Notes: a model not told the origin generated them from the letters alone. A stretch of 64,000 nucleotides of DNA from Clostridium hydrogenum (GCF_021432385.1 NZ_JAEACT010000002.1:1631501-1695500), one strand, 5' to 3'; counted from the stretch's first letter, positions 34,847-45,114 are shown. Translations and numbers: made by a program.

Positions 34847-35548
34847 ATGCTGAATATAGCAATTTGTGATGACGAAGAAATTCAAAGAAGAGAAATTGTA
34901 GCAATGCTAAAAAATATTATAAGCTTCGATTTTATGAATTTAAAAATATATGAATTTAAAAGTGGAGAAGAATTAATATTTTGTAGTATAAATTTTGACG
35001 TAATCTTATTAGATATAAAGTTAGATAACGTTAACGGAATAGAAGTGGCAAAGAAAATTAGGGATAGAAATAGTAAGACAAATATTATATTTATAACTGC
35101 ATATAAGGATTATGTATTTGATGCTTTTGATGTAAGGGCTTTTAACTATATTTTAAAACCAATAGATGAAAATAGACTAAAAAAAATAATAAAATTAGCC
35201 TTGCTAGAGTTTAGAGAAGATAAATTCATTATTGCGAAAACTTCAAGCGAATCTATAAAAATTTCCTATAACGATATAATATACATAGAATCTCAGGGGA
35301 GAAAGGTTAAAATACATACTACATATGATGTTATTGAGTATTATTATAGAATATCAGAAATTGAAAAAGAACTTAGTTTAAGTAATTTTTTTAGATGTCA
35401 TAAAAGTTTTATAGTAAATTTTATGTATGTAGAAAGATATACTAGTAAATATATAATTTTAAAGAATTCTGAAGAAATTTATATTTCAAAATATAGATTA
35501 AATGATTTTTCTAAAGCTTTCATGTACTATTTAAAAGGAGAAATATAA
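34847..35548 (+). CDS. LytTR-family response regulator (AgrA-like)
   Basis: 233 residues: a receiver domain (about 1-115; acidic pocket CDDEE, phospho-acceptor Asp in VILLDIKLDNVNG, Lys in LKPIDEN) and a LytTR DNA-binding domain (about 130-233, with FFRCHKSFIVNF). AgrA/VirR-type regulators bind paired 9-bp repeats. The earlier TTG 34829 is in frame, but AAGGTAGATGAG is best spaced for ATG 34847. It forms a pair with the kinase encoded 5 bases downstream. Confidence 0.92.
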   Translation: MLNIAICDDEEIQRREIVAMLKNIISFDFMNLKIYEFKSGEELIFCSINFDVILLDIKLDNVNGIEVAKKIRDRNSKTNIIFITAYKDYVFDAFDVRAFNYILKPIDENRLKKIIKLALLEFREDKFIIAKTSSESIKISYNDIIYIESQGRKVKIHTTYDVIEYYYRISEIEKELSLSNFFRCHKSFIVNFMYVERYTSKYIILKNSEEIYISKYRLNDFSKAFMYYLKGEI

Positions 35549-35553
35549 TTTGT

Positions 35554-36930
35554 ATGGACAAGCAATTAATTGTTAAATTCTTTTGGCAATCACTTCAAAA
35601 CCTTAGTATAATATTTTTATATTTTATTAAATATTATTTTTATGAAAAATTTTTAGGCTTTAAAAATAAAAATTACATGTTCTTTTTAGCACAAATTGCT
35701 ATAACTTTAACAGGTATTTTTATAGCTGGTTTTTTGTCTGAAACATCAATAATTTTGATTTCCTTGATTTTTGAACTAATTGTAGTTTGCATTATGTGTA
35801 ATGGAAAAATATTAATTAAGTTTTATGCTGTAATATTTAATCAAACATCACTTTTGTTAATAACATTAATGTTTCTAATTGTTGATTTTAAAGTGTCTCC
35901 AGTTTTACTTAAATTATTTGCAAATAGTAATAATTATAAGATGGTTAATTGTATAATGCTTAATTTGTCCGATTTAAAAGTTTATTTAATAGCATTTTTA
36001 TTTTTTAAGTGCACTTGTGGCAGATTAAAGATTAAGGAAAAGGATATAAATACATATAAAATTTTGATTTTGATCATACCATGTGTGTCTATATATAGCA
36101 TGGCTTTTTTATTTTACACAATTCAAGGGGTAAAAATAAATAAATCAAGATATTTCTTGTTTAGTTTATTTACAAATGAATATTATGTTTTACCATTAAT
36201 TTGTGCTTTTTTGTTAGTTTCTATAAGTATTATGGCATATATTTTTGATAAAATGCTTTATATGGAAGAGGAAAATAAAAATTTAATATTAATGCGTCAA
36301 AAGTTGCAGCTTCAGCTTGAGCATACTAGGCATATAGAAGAAATGAATACTAAAATAAAAGGAGTAATACATGACGTCAATAATCACGTGGCCTGCCTTA
36401 AAAATTTGGCGGATAATGATAAAAATGATGAGATAAAGAAATATCTTGGAAATATAAAAGATAGCTTAGGAAAACTGGAATTTAAAATAAAAACAGGAAA
36501 TTCAATAGCTGATGCGGTTATAAATGAAAAAGCTAATGTTGCAGAAATGAAAAAAATTAATTTTGAATGTGAATTTATACTTCCAAGGCAGATAAATATT
36601 GAGCCAATTGATTTGAGTATAATTTTAAATAATATTTTGGATAATGCAATTGAGGCTTGTGCACGAATACAAAATAAAGATATAGTAAAAAAAATTAGTA
36701 TGAAGTCGCTTATCACAGACTCATATCTTATAATTGAAATTTCTAATAGCAATGTAGGGAAAATTAAACATAGCGATAATACAATTATAAGTTCAAAAGT
36801 GGATAAAATAAATCATGGTATTGGTATTAGTAATATAAAATCTATAGTTTCAAAGTATGGAGGAGTATTTGATATAGTACAAGAAAAATATAAGGTTACT
36901 ATTAATGTAATGCTTAAATTATATACATAA
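35554..36930 (+). CDS. AgrC-like sensor histidine kinase (GHKL)
   Basis: 458 residues. About six membrane helices fill residues 1-235, then a coiled coil, H-box GVIHDVNNHVACLKNL, N-box LNNILDNAIEAC and G-box HGIGISNIKSIVSKYGG. The architecture is that of peptide-pheromone sensors such as AgrC. No agrB or agrD gene is next to it, so the ligand is open. ATG 35554 follows GGAGAAATATAA of the regulator end. Confidence 0.9.
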   Translation: MDKQLIVKFFWQSLQNLSIIFLYFIKYYFYEKFLGFKNKNYMFFLAQIAITLTGIFIAGFLSETSIILISLIFELIVVCIMCNGKILIKFYAVIFNQTSLLLITLMFLIVDFKVSPVLLKLFANSNNYKMVNCIMLNLSDLKVYLIAFLFFKCTCGRLKIKEKDINTYKILILIIPCVSIYSMAFLFYTIQGVKINKSRYFLFSLFTNEYYVLPLICAFLLVSISIMAYIFDKMLYMEEENKNLILMRQKLQLQLEHTRHIEEMNTKIKGVIHDVNNHVACLKNLADNDKNDEIKKYLGNIKDSLGKLEFKIKTGNSIADAVINEKANVAEMKKINFECEFILPRQINIEPIDLSIILNNILDNAIEACARIQNKDIVKKISMKSLITDSYLIIEISNSNVGKIKHSDNTIISSKVDKINHGIGISNIKSIVSKYGGVFDIVQEKYKVTINVMLKLYT

Positions 36931-36987
36931 AAATGATTAAAAAATAAAAGCTAAATTTCATAATTTCAAATTGGAAGTATAATGAAT

Positions 36988-37032
36988 ATAGGATTTATGG
37001 GTGTGCGCCTATAAATCTATTTTCTTTTTTTG
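36988..37032 (+). terminator. Intrinsic terminator after the kinase gene
   Basis: The stem ATAGGATTTATGGG with CCTATAAATCTAT encloses a GC-rich tip, followed by TTTCTTTTTTT. Confidence 0.75.
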
Positions 37033-37077
37033 CTTTAAAATATTATAAATGAAATTTGCAATGTGTAAAAAATTCAA

Positions 37078-37106
37078 TTGCAATAATTTTGCTACTTATA
37101 TATAAT
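37078..37106 (+). promoter_or_regulatory. Promoter of pyruvate carboxylase
   Basis: TTGCAA (37078-37083), 17 bases, TATAAT (37101-37106): a near-consensus sigma-A promoter about 50 bases before the GTG start. Confidence 0.75.
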
Positions 37107-37160
37107 AATATTATTGATGTACATAAGTAAAATTTTTTAGCTTTACGAGGAGGAAGAAAC

Positions 37161-40100
37161 GTGATAAAAAAATTTAAGAGAGTTTTGGTCGCAAATAGGG
37201 GCGAAATTGCAATAAGGATTTTTAGAGCTTGCCATGAACTTGGAATAAGAACAGTTGCAATATATACTGAGGAAGATAAATTAGCTTTGTTTAGAACTAA
37301 GGCGGATGAATCGTATTTGATAGGTCGTAATAAGGGGCCTGTGGAAGCTTATTTAAATATTGATGAAATAATTGATTTAGCACTAAAAAAAGGTGTAGAT
37401 GCAATACATCCTGGATATGGTTTCTTGTCAGAAAATCCAGAATTCGCGAGAAGATGTGAAGAGGCAGGTATTGAATTTATAGGACCAACAGGAGACATGA
37501 TGGATAAGCTTGGTGATAAAATAAATTCAAAAATAACAGCAAAAGCAGCTGGGGTTGCTACTATACCAGGAGTAGAAAAACCTATTCAGTCTGAAGAAGA
37601 AGCTTTAAGATTTGCTGATATTTGTGGATATCCTGTTATGGTAAAGGCAGCTGCAGGTGGCGGCGGAAGAGGTATGAGAATAGTAACAAAAAAAGAGGAT
37701 TTAGTTTCCTCATATAGAAGTGCTAAGAGTGAAGCTAAAAAGGCTTTTGGAATAGATGATATATTTATTGAAAAATATCTTGAAAATCCTAAACATATTG
37801 AAGTTCAAGTACTTGGAGATAAATATGGTAATATAGTTCACTTATATGAAAGAGATTGTTCTGTGCAAAGAAGGCATCAAAAAGTAATAGAATTTACACC
37901 AGCAGTAGCAGTTTCAGAAGAAAAAAGATCGGCTATTTGCGAAGATGCACTTAAGATAGCAAAATCCATAGGTTACAGAAGTGCTGGAACTTTAGAATTT
38001 TTACTTGATAAGCAGGGTAATCATTATTTTATTGAAATGAATCCTAGAATACAAGTAGAACATACAATAACAGAAATGGTTACAGGTATAGATATTGTTC
38101 AAAGCCAGATTTTAATAGCAGAGGGACATGAACTTTCTTCTCATGAAGTTGGCATAAATGGTCAAGATGATATACATTTAAATGGATATGCCGTGCAGTG
38201 CAGGGTAACAACGGAAGATCCATCTAATAATTTTGCGCCTGACACAGGAAGGCTTGATGTATATAGAACTGGTTCTGGATTTGGTATAAGACTTGATGGT
38301 GGAAATGGATTTACAGGTGCTGTAATAAGTCCATACTATGATAGTTTGCTTGTAAAATCAACAGCTTGGTCGAGAACTTTTGAGGATGCAATAAGAAAAG
38401 CAATTCGTGCTATAAAAGAAATTTACATATCAGGTGTAAAAACTAATGTAGACTTTTTAATAAATATGCTAAATCACGAAACTTTTAGAAAAGGCGAATG
38501 TGATACTAATTTTATAGCTAATAACCCAGAACTTTTCCAAATAACTTCAAGAGCTGATGAAGAATTAAGGGTACTCAAATTCATAGGTGAAAAGGTCGTA
38601 AATGAAACTCATGGACGTAAAACTGAGTTTGATGTTCCTACGGTCCCTAAATATGAACAAAGTAAAGATTTAAGAGGAACAAAACAAATATTGGATAACC
38701 ATGGACCGGAAGGACTTGTAAAGTGGATTAAAGAGCAGGATAAACTTTTACTTACAGATACTACTATGAGAGATGCTCATCAATCATTAATGGCAACAAG
38801 ACTTAGAACAGTAGATATGGTTAAAATAGCTAGAGCAGAATCTGCACTTGCAGGAGATTTATTTTCTATGGAAATGTGGGGAGGAGCTACCTTTGATACA
38901 GCTTACAGATTTTTAAAAGAATCACCATGGGAAAGGCTTGAAAGGCTTAGAAAAAGGGTACCAAATATATTATTCCAAATGCTCATAAGAGGAGCCAATG
39001 CAGTAGGATATAAAAACTATCCAGATAACGTAATAAGGGAATTTATAAAACAATCTTCTAAGTCTGGAATAGATGTGTTTAGAATATTTGACTCTTTGAA
39101 TTGGCTAAAAGGTATGGAAGTTGCTATTGATGAAGTTGTAAATCAAGGTAAGGTAGCAGAAGCTTGTATGTGCTACACTGGTGATATACTTGATGAAAGT
39201 AGAGATAAATATAGTTTAAAGTACTATGTTAATTTGGCAAAGGATATAGAAAAGTCAGGTGCACATATACTTGGAATAAAGGATATGTCAGCTTTATTAA
39301 AACCTTATGCAGCACTTAAGCTTATAAAAGCCTTGAAAGAAGAAATATCAATTCCTATTCATCTGCATACTCATGATACAACTGGAAATGGAGTTGCTAC
39401 AGTACTTATGGCAGCCCATGCAGGTGTTGATATTGTTGATACAGCTTTCAATAGTATGTCAGGACTTACAAGTCAGCCAGCACTTAACTCAGTTGTTGCG
39501 GCACTTAAAAATACGGAAAGAGATACAGGACTTGATTTGGTCGATATTCAAAAAATATCAGATTACTGGAGTACTGTAAGACCAGTATATAGTCAATTTG
39601 AATCAGGGCTTAAAGCCGTTTCTGCTGAAATATATAAATATGAAATACCTGGTGGTCAATATTCAAACTTAAAGCCTCAGGTTGAAAGTTTTGGTTTGGG
39701 TCATAAATTTGAGCAGGTAAAAGAAATGTACAGAAAAGTAAACTTAATGGTTGGAGATATAGTAAAGGTTACACCATCATCTAAAATGGTAGGAGATTTG
39801 GCTATATTTATGGTGAAAAATGATTTAACACCGGAAAATATACTTGAAAAAGCTAAAAATATGCCTTTCCCTGATTCTGTTGTTTCGTATTTTAAAGGAA
39901 TGATGGGTCAGCCTATGGGTGGATTTCCAAAAGGACTTCAAGAAATTGTGTTAAAAGGCGAAGAACCAATAACTTGCAGGCCAGGAGAACTTTTACCATC
40001 AGAAGATTTTGGCGCTATAAAGACTCATTTAAAAGATAAATGTAAAATTGAACCTACAGATGAAGCGGCTATAAGTTATGCCTTGTATCCAGATGTTTTT

Positions 40101-40595
40101 GAAAGCTATTTAAAATATAAGGAAGAATATGGAGATTTAAGTAGGATAGGCAGTGATGTGTTTTTCCATGGTTTAGCAGAAGGAGAAATTTCTGAATTAG
40201 AAATAGCAGAAGGTAAAACTTTAGTTGTTCAGCTTCTAGATATAGGCAAAATTGATAAAAATGGTAATAGAACTGTGGCGTTTGAAGTAAATGGCAATAG
40301 AAGAGAAATTAAAGTTAAAGATAAAGTAAGCGCTGTTAAAAATGAAACCTTTGAAGAAACAATATTTGCAAACCCAGATAACAAGAAGGAAATAGGTGCA
40401 AGTATACCTGGAAATATACTTAAGGTTCTTGCCCAGGCAGGAGATTCTGTAAAGAAGGGTCAAAGTTTAATGATTATTGAAGCTATGAAAATGGAAACAA
40501 ATATTGTTGCTAGTGAAGATGGCACTGTGGACTCTGTACTTGTTAAAGAAGGAAATCAAGTTCAAGCAAAGCAATTGCTTATTAAATTAAAATAG
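37161..40595 (+). CDS. pycA: Pyruvate carboxylase
   Basis: 1144 residues, normal length for the single-chain enzyme that makes oxaloacetate from pyruvate, bicarbonate and ATP. Order of domains: biotin carboxylase (about 1-455; AAAGGGGRGMRIV ATP-grasp loop, EMNPRIQVEHTITE), carboxyltransferase (about 530-810; LTDTTMRDAHQSLMATR), the PC tetramerisation region and a biotin carrier domain with the biotinylated Lys in IEAMKMETN near the C-terminus. It starts at GTG 37161 after GAGGAGG. It feeds the partial TCA cycle for glutamate and aspartate. It is a single gene between terminators. Confidence 0.97.
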   Translation: MIKKFKRVLVANRGEIAIRIFRACHELGIRTVAIYTEEDKLALFRTKADESYLIGRNKGPVEAYLNIDEIIDLALKKGVDAIHPGYGFLSENPEFARRCEEAGIEFIGPTGDMMDKLGDKINSKITAKAAGVATIPGVEKPIQSEEEALRFADICGYPVMVKAAAGGGGRGMRIVTKKEDLVSSYRSAKSEAKKAFGIDDIFIEKYLENPKHIEVQVLGDKYGNIVHLYERDCSVQRRHQKVIEFTPAVAVSEEKRSAICEDALKIAKSIGYRSAGTLEFLLDKQGNHYFIEMNPRIQVEHTITEMVTGIDIVQSQILIAEGHELSSHEVGINGQDDIHLNGYAVQCRVTTEDPSNNFAPDTGRLDVYRTGSGFGIRLDGGNGFTGAVISPYYDSLLVKSTAWSRTFEDAIRKAIRAIKEIYISGVKTNVDFLINMLNHETFRKGECDTNFIANNPELFQITSRADEELRVLKFIGEKVVNETHGRKTEFDVPTVPKYEQSKDLRGTKQILDNHGPEGLVKWIKEQDKLLLTDTTMRDAHQSLMATRLRTVDMVKIARAESALAGDLFSMEMWGGATFDTAYRFLKESPWERLERLRKRVPNILFQMLIRGANAVGYKNYPDNVIREFIKQSSKSGIDVFRIFDSLNWLKGMEVAIDEVVNQGKVAEACMCYTGDILDESRDKYSLKYYVNLAKDIEKSGAHILGIKDMSALLKPYAALKLIKALKEEISIPIHLHTHDTTGNGVATVLMAAHAGVDIVDTAFNSMSGLTSQPALNSVVAALKNTERDTGLDLVDIQKISDYWSTVRPVYSQFESGLKAVSAEIYKYEIPGGQYSNLKPQVESFGLGHKFEQVKEMYRKVNLMVGDIVKVTPSSKMVGDLAIFMVKNDLTPENILEKAKNMPFPDSVVSYFKGMMGQPMGGFPKGLQEIVLKGEEPITCRPGELLPSEDFGAIKTHLKDKCKIEPTDEAAISYALYPDVFESYLKYKEEYGDLSRIGSDVFFHGLAEGEISELEIAEGKTLVVQLLDIGKIDKNGNRTVAFEVNGNRREIKVKDKVSAVKNETFEETIFANPDNKKEIGASIPGNILKVLAQAGDSVKKGQSLMIIEAMKMETNIVASEDGTVDSVLVKEGNQVQAKQLLIKLK

Positions 40596-40615
40596 TATAG
40601 GGATAAAAAGAATTA

Positions 40616-40667
40616 GCCATATAACTTATAGTAGAAAAAATATCTATAAGTTATATGGCGCTTTTTT
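40616..40667 (+). terminator. Intrinsic terminator of pycA
   Basis: GCCATATAACTTATA and TATAAGTTATATGGC form a perfect 15-bp stem, then GCTTTTTTAG. Confidence 0.92.
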
Positions 40668-40895
40668 AGTCTAATTTTAGAAAGAAATATTATATTGTAT
40701 TAACTTGGAGAAAGTTTAATAATACGGGATGATTATTATAAATTGTGAATATAAAAAATTATATATATACTATTTGGTAAAAACTAACCTAAAAGATTTT
40801 ACTTTAGAGAACGATAATAAATTACGTAGATAATGGAATCTTTCATATAAGTATGAAGTTTATTATAAAAATATTTGATAAAGTAGGTTGAAAGT
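40668..40895. other. Intergenic region before hybrid kinase
   Basis: A+T-rich spacer holding the promoter of the kinase gene. I could not settle on a single -35/-10 pair, and no LytTR-type 9-bp repeat pair is seen. Confidence 0.35.
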
Positions 40896-43595
40896 ATGAT
40901 ATATATTTTTCCTAGACTATTTGTATGCTCTATTTTTTATATTTGCTTTGGAGTATATGTATTGTTTATAAATGTAAAGTCACTTAAAAATAGGGTGCTT
41001 TTTTCATTTTGTATTCACTTAAGCTTATGGGCATTAGGAAATGCGTTTATGCTTATTGCACCAAACATATATGTAGCTAATTTATGGAGGATTGTAGCAG
41101 CGTTTGGATGGTGCTTTATAAGTAGTGTTTGGTTGGATGTTTGTATTTTACTAAAGAATGAACGCAAAGAGTGGATGATGGATATAAAAAGACTGTATAT
41201 GTATGTTCCAGGAGTATTTTTCTTTATATTATATCTCAGTTATAAGCCTAATGAAGTAATTATTAGATCAAATAATATGTGGAAAGAGAAATATCCAATT
41301 AATTGGTTACAAATTTTATATATAATTTATTATGTAGTCTTTTTTCTTATAGGTATAATGAAAGTTCAGGAATATGGAAAAGAATCAAATCTAAATAGGG
41401 TAAAAAAGCAAAGTAAAATAATAACTAAAAGTTCTCTTGCAACTTTTATTATAGCAGTATTTTTGGATATAATACTTCCAATTTTCAAAATTTATGAATG
41501 TTCCTATGGTGTTATTGCATTTGCAATAGGAGTAATAGGGGTATGGTATGCTATAACAAAATACAATATGATGGCTATAAATTCTGGTAGTACAAATAGA
41601 TATATATTAGAAAATATAAAGAATCCAGTTTTTCTTGTTGGAGATGATTTATTAATTAAAGATGTTAATAGTGCAGCATTAAATATTACAGAATTCACCA
41701 AAGAGGAAATATTAAATGCTAATTTTAAAACTTTTTTCTTAAATTCTGTGAGAAATAAGATGGTTTTTGAAGAAATTATAAGAATGGGTTCTGTAAAAGA
41801 TATAGAAACTAACTTGCCTAATAAAAACAATAAATACATACTATGTTTAGTTTCGTCTTCTTTACTTTATGATGACTTCCAGGATTTTATTGGAATTGTA
41901 TATGTTTTTCATGATATAACAGATAGAAAAAATACCGAAAGTGTTCTTATAAAAGCTCAAGAAAAATTAGAAAATACAGTGCGTAAAAGAACGGTAGAAC
42001 TTAAAGAAATTAATTTACGACTTATGGAGGAAATTTCTGAAAGAGTAAAAGTTCAAGAAGAATTAAGAAAAAGTGAAGAAAAATACAGGGCATTAATAAA
42101 ACAATCTTTAGAAGGAATGTTAGTATTTGATCCGTATACTCTCAAAATATTAGAAAGTAATCGTAAGGTTTACGATATATTTGAGATTTCAGAAAATGAA
42201 GAAAAAATTTTAACTATAGATAAATTGCTACCATTGAATAGAAAGGAACTTTTAGATAAAGTTAAAAATATAATTGAAAAAAGAAGTGTAAATATTCAAG
42301 AAACTGTTACATTAAAGAAAGAGAATGGATCAGTAAAAAATATTGAATATTTAATGGAATTGGTTCGATATAACAGCAAAAGGCATATTATGGTAAGAAT
42401 TACAGATGTAACAGAAAAGTTAATTCTTGAAGAACGAAAACATCAAATAGTTAAGTTGGAGTCTTTGGGTACTCTTGCAGGAGGTATTGCACATGACTTT
42501 AACAATATTCTTGCTGGAATAATAGGATATACTCAATTAGCACTTCAAGATGCAGAAGATCTTATACCAGTTAAAGAAAGTCTCTTAGAAGTTTTAGAGC
42601 TAGGAGAAAGGGCAAAGGGGTTAATAGCAAATATATTAACATTTAGTAGAAAAACTGTAATTAGACCTAAGGTTGTTGATATAAAAGATGTCATTAAGGC
42701 TGTTATTAATATACTTAAAATTACTATCCCCTCGCACATAAAAATAAAAGAAAATTTTAAATGCAATGATGCTAATGTATTTGTTGATGTAGGTGAGATG
42801 AGACAACTTCTGATGAATTTATGCATAAATGCTAGTATTGCAATGAAAAAGAATAGTGAAGGAATATTAGAGATTGCATTAGCTGAGATTATTGTAAGCG
42901 ATGAAAATCAAAATAAGTATGGAAAACTAAAAAATGGAAAATACATAAAGATACAGATAATAGACAATGGCTGTGGTATAGAAAAATCTATAAAGGAAAG
43001 AATTTTTGAACCATTTTTTACAACTAGAGGAGATGAAGGAGGTACTGGACTTGGACTTTCTATGGCACACAGTATTGTTAAGAGGGCAAATGGAACTATA
43101 GCTGTGGATAGTGAATTAAATAAAGGAAGTACATTTACTGTTTTACTTCCATTAGCTGAAAAGACATTAAGAGCTGAAGAGGTTTGTGAAAATATAAACA
43201 ATGATATTACTTCTGCACGAATATTATTTGTAGATGATGAAGAGGATATTGTAAATACAAATGTAAGACTTTTGAAGCATGTGGGTTACAATGTAACTGG
43301 AGCAGTAGGTGGGAAAAAAGCATTAGAAATACTTAAAGTAAAAAAAAGTTATTTTGATATATTGATTACAGATAAATCTATGCCAGATATATCTGGTTAT
43401 TCTCTTATAAAAGAACTGAGAGAGGAGAAATTTGATATTTCCATAATACTAAGTTCTGGATTTAAAAATGAAGCAGATGGAGAATTCATTAATTCAATGA
43501 ATATAGATGAATTTTTATTAAAGCCAATTTCCAAAAATCAGTATGTAAATTCTATAGAGAGAATAATGAAAAATAGAAGTACAACTATAAAATAA
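40896..43595 (+). CDS. Hybrid sensor histidine kinase with 7TM, PAS, kinase and receiver domains
   Basis: 899 residues. The N-terminal seven-helix HisK_7TM module covers about 1-225, followed by two PAS domains (about 235-350 and 395-515, joined by a coiled coil). HisKA has the phospho-accepting His in GGIAHDFNNILAG. HATPase has LLMNLCINASIAM, DNGCGIEKS and GGTGLGLSM. A C-terminal receiver (about 775-895) has LFVDDEED, phospho-acceptor Asp in ILITDKSMPD and LKPISKN. The HDFNN-type kinase with a fused receiver implies a phosphorelay. It is followed by a LytTR regulator and a degenerate kinase. Confidence 0.93.
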   Translation: MIYIFPRLFVCSIFYICFGVYVLFINVKSLKNRVLFSFCIHLSLWALGNAFMLIAPNIYVANLWRIVAAFGWCFISSVWLDVCILLKNERKEWMMDIKRLYMYVPGVFFFILYLSYKPNEVIIRSNNMWKEKYPINWLQILYIIYYVVFFLIGIMKVQEYGKESNLNRVKKQSKIITKSSLATFIIAVFLDIILPIFKIYECSYGVIAFAIGVIGVWYAITKYNMMAINSGSTNRYILENIKNPVFLVGDDLLIKDVNSAALNITEFTKEEILNANFKTFFLNSVRNKMVFEEIIRMGSVKDIETNLPNKNNKYILCLVSSSLLYDDFQDFIGIVYVFHDITDRKNTESVLIKAQEKLENTVRKRTVELKEINLRLMEEISERVKVQEELRKSEEKYRALIKQSLEGMLVFDPYTLKILESNRKVYDIFEISENEEKILTIDKLLPLNRKELLDKVKNIIEKRSVNIQETVTLKKENGSVKNIEYLMELVRYNSKRHIMVRITDVTEKLILEERKHQIVKLESLGTLAGGIAHDFNNILAGIIGYTQLALQDAEDLIPVKESLLEVLELGERAKGLIANILTFSRKTVIRPKVVDIKDVIKAVINILKITIPSHIKIKENFKCNDANVFVDVGEMRQLLMNLCINASIAMKKNSEGILEIALAEIIVSDENQNKYGKLKNGKYIKIQIIDNGCGIEKSIKERIFEPFFTTRGDEGGTGLGLSMAHSIVKRANGTIAVDSELNKGSTFTVLLPLAEKTLRAEEVCENINNDITSARILFVDDEEDIVNTNVRLLKHVGYNVTGAVGGKKALEILKVKKSYFDILITDKSMPDISGYSLIKELREEKFDISIILSSGFKNEADGEFINSMNIDEFLLKPISKNQYVNSIERIMKNRSTTIK

Positions 43596-43638
43596 GGGAT
43601 AAAGTGACATTTTGATGTTTTTAAGGAGAGGAAAACCT

Positions 43639-44364
43639 ATGTTTTATTTTGTTATTTTAGATGATGATACGTTGTGTAATATAAATATGAATAAGAGTTT
43701 AGAGAAAATTTTCAATAAATATGAAATGGATGCTGTGGTTGCATTAAATGCTACTGAGCCGAGAGAAGTAATAGAATATTGTTCAAGAAATAGTTCAAGG
43801 AATAACATTTATTTGCTAGATGTTGATATCAAAAATTCAATTAATGGTATTGATGTTGCAGGTATTATTAGAGAAATTGATGCTAATGCGTATATCGTAT
43901 TTATATCTGCACATCCAGAATATATAATGCCGAGCCTTAAGACAAAAGTTTTTGATTACTTAATAAAACCTGTGGCTATTGAAACTCTTGCTAAGTGTAT
44001 AACTTCAATACACAGAGATTTTTTAAAGATAAATAATAAGGTAACTAATTTCATTGCTATTAAATCAGGATTTAATGTTTACAATTTAAGTGAAGATGAG
44101 ATAACTTATTTTGAAAAGTATGGACATGTACTTGTTGTTCATACAATTTCAGGTCAAATAGAAAGTTCCGAATCACTAGAAAATATTCAAAATAAAATTG
44201 ATAAAAATAAGTTTTTTAGATGCCATAAATCTTATATTGTAAATATATTGCACATATCAAAAATTGATTTTTCAAATAACATAGTATATTTAAAAAATGG
44301 AGAAAGTTGTACAGTTTCAAAACGATGTAAAAAGGAGTTGAAATCGATATGCGGAATAATTTGA
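43639..44364 (+). CDS. LytTR-family response regulator
   Basis: 241 residues: a receiver (about 1-120; VILDDDT acidic pocket, Asp in IYLLDVDIKN, Lys in YLIKPVA) and a LytTR domain (about 140-240; KFFRCHKSYIVNI). AAGGAGAGG fits ATG 43639 rather than the in-frame start at 43612. Its end overlaps the next gene by 16 bases, so the two are translationally coupled. A matching LytTR-type binding site lies downstream at 45085-45114. Confidence 0.9.
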   Translation: MFYFVILDDDTLCNINMNKSLEKIFNKYEMDAVVALNATEPREVIEYCSRNSSRNNIYLLDVDIKNSINGIDVAGIIREIDANAYIVFISAHPEYIMPSLKTKVFDYLIKPVAIETLAKCITSIHRDFLKINNKVTNFIAIKSGFNVYNLSEDEITYFEKYGHVLVVHTISGQIESSESLENIQNKIDKNKFFRCHKSYIVNILHISKIDFSNNIVYLKNGESCTVSKRCKKELKSICGII

Positions 44365-45041
44365 AATTTTTCGAAAACCAATTATTGATTTTTATAGCAT
44401 GCTTTATTGGCTGTATAATTTTATTGACTGTATTAATTTTTGTAGTGCAAAGAAAGAAGAAGCTTAATTTAGAACTTGAAGAAAGCTTAAATTGTAAAGA
44501 TGATATATTAAATGAATTTAAGCAAATAAGACATGAATATAATAATATTTTGCAAAATATTATTTGCCTTATGGAGCAAGAAAACTTTACAGAATTGAAA
44601 AAATATAAGGAGAGTGTAATAAGCAAAACTCATTTATTAAACCAAAATAGTATAACGCAATTGGTAAAGATAAAAAATAAAAATATACTTAATTTAATTT
44701 ATAAAATACTCATTAATGCAAAACAATCTAATGTAACTATAAATTTAATGATTTATAATAATATTGATGAGGCAATTTGTTCACTTAAAAAATATAAAAT
44801 ATTAAATAGCTATATAAGCTTTGCTTATGAAACAGCTGTTAAAAATGGAACTTCAGTTCAATTAAAAGTAAATTCAAGCAAACAAGGTCTTAGGTTTGTA
44901 TTTGAAACTGAACTACTTAATCCTGTTTTAAAGCCAATTCAAATAAAAAAGCCAAACAGGAAATGCAAGGACATTTATTATAATTTTTTTAGCAATGAAT
45001 GTAAATTGGAGCAGGAAATTCTAATGATTATTACAAAATAG
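44349..45041 (+). CDS. AgrC-like kinase fragment or pseudokinase lacking an ATPase domain
   Basis: 230 residues. One membrane helix (about 12-34), a coiled coil and an AgrC-type dimerisation helix with H-box FKQIRHEYNNILQNIICLME (His about residue 60). The region that should be the HATPase domain (about 140-230) lacks recognisable N- and G-boxes. It may be a decayed kinase or a pseudokinase that holds or receives phosphate for the overlapping LytTR regulator. AAAAAGGAG supports ATG 44349. Reading frame and coding bias are intact. Confidence 0.7.
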   Translation: MRNNLKFFENQLLIFIACFIGCIILLTVLIFVVQRKKKLNLELEESLNCKDDILNEFKQIRHEYNNILQNIICLMEQENFTELKKYKESVISKTHLLNQNSITQLVKIKNKNILNLIYKILINAKQSNVTINLMIYNNIDEAICSLKKYKILNSYISFAYETAVKNGTSVQLKVNSSKQGLRFVFETELLNPVLKPIQIKKPNRKCKDIYYNFFSNECKLEQEILMIITK

Positions 45042-45084
45042 TTTAAAAGTTAAATTATAAAGCGACAATAAGTACTACTTTTTT

Positions 45085-45114
45085 ACCGTTTAGGATATAT
45101 AATTTACCGATTGT
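45085..45114 (+). promoter_or_regulatory. Candidate LytTR (AgrA/VirR-type) binding site
   Basis: Two direct 9-base repeats, ACCGTTTAG (45085-45093) and ACCGATTGT (45106-45114), are separated by exactly 12 bases. The first fits the published AgrA-family consensus at every position and the second differs at one. Spacing is the classical one. It lies upstream of the receiver-only gene at 45304. Confidence 0.65.

Noticed and set aside
34847..36930. Complete agr quorum-sensing locus
   Set aside because: No agrB- or agrD-like gene was found around the kinase and regulator.
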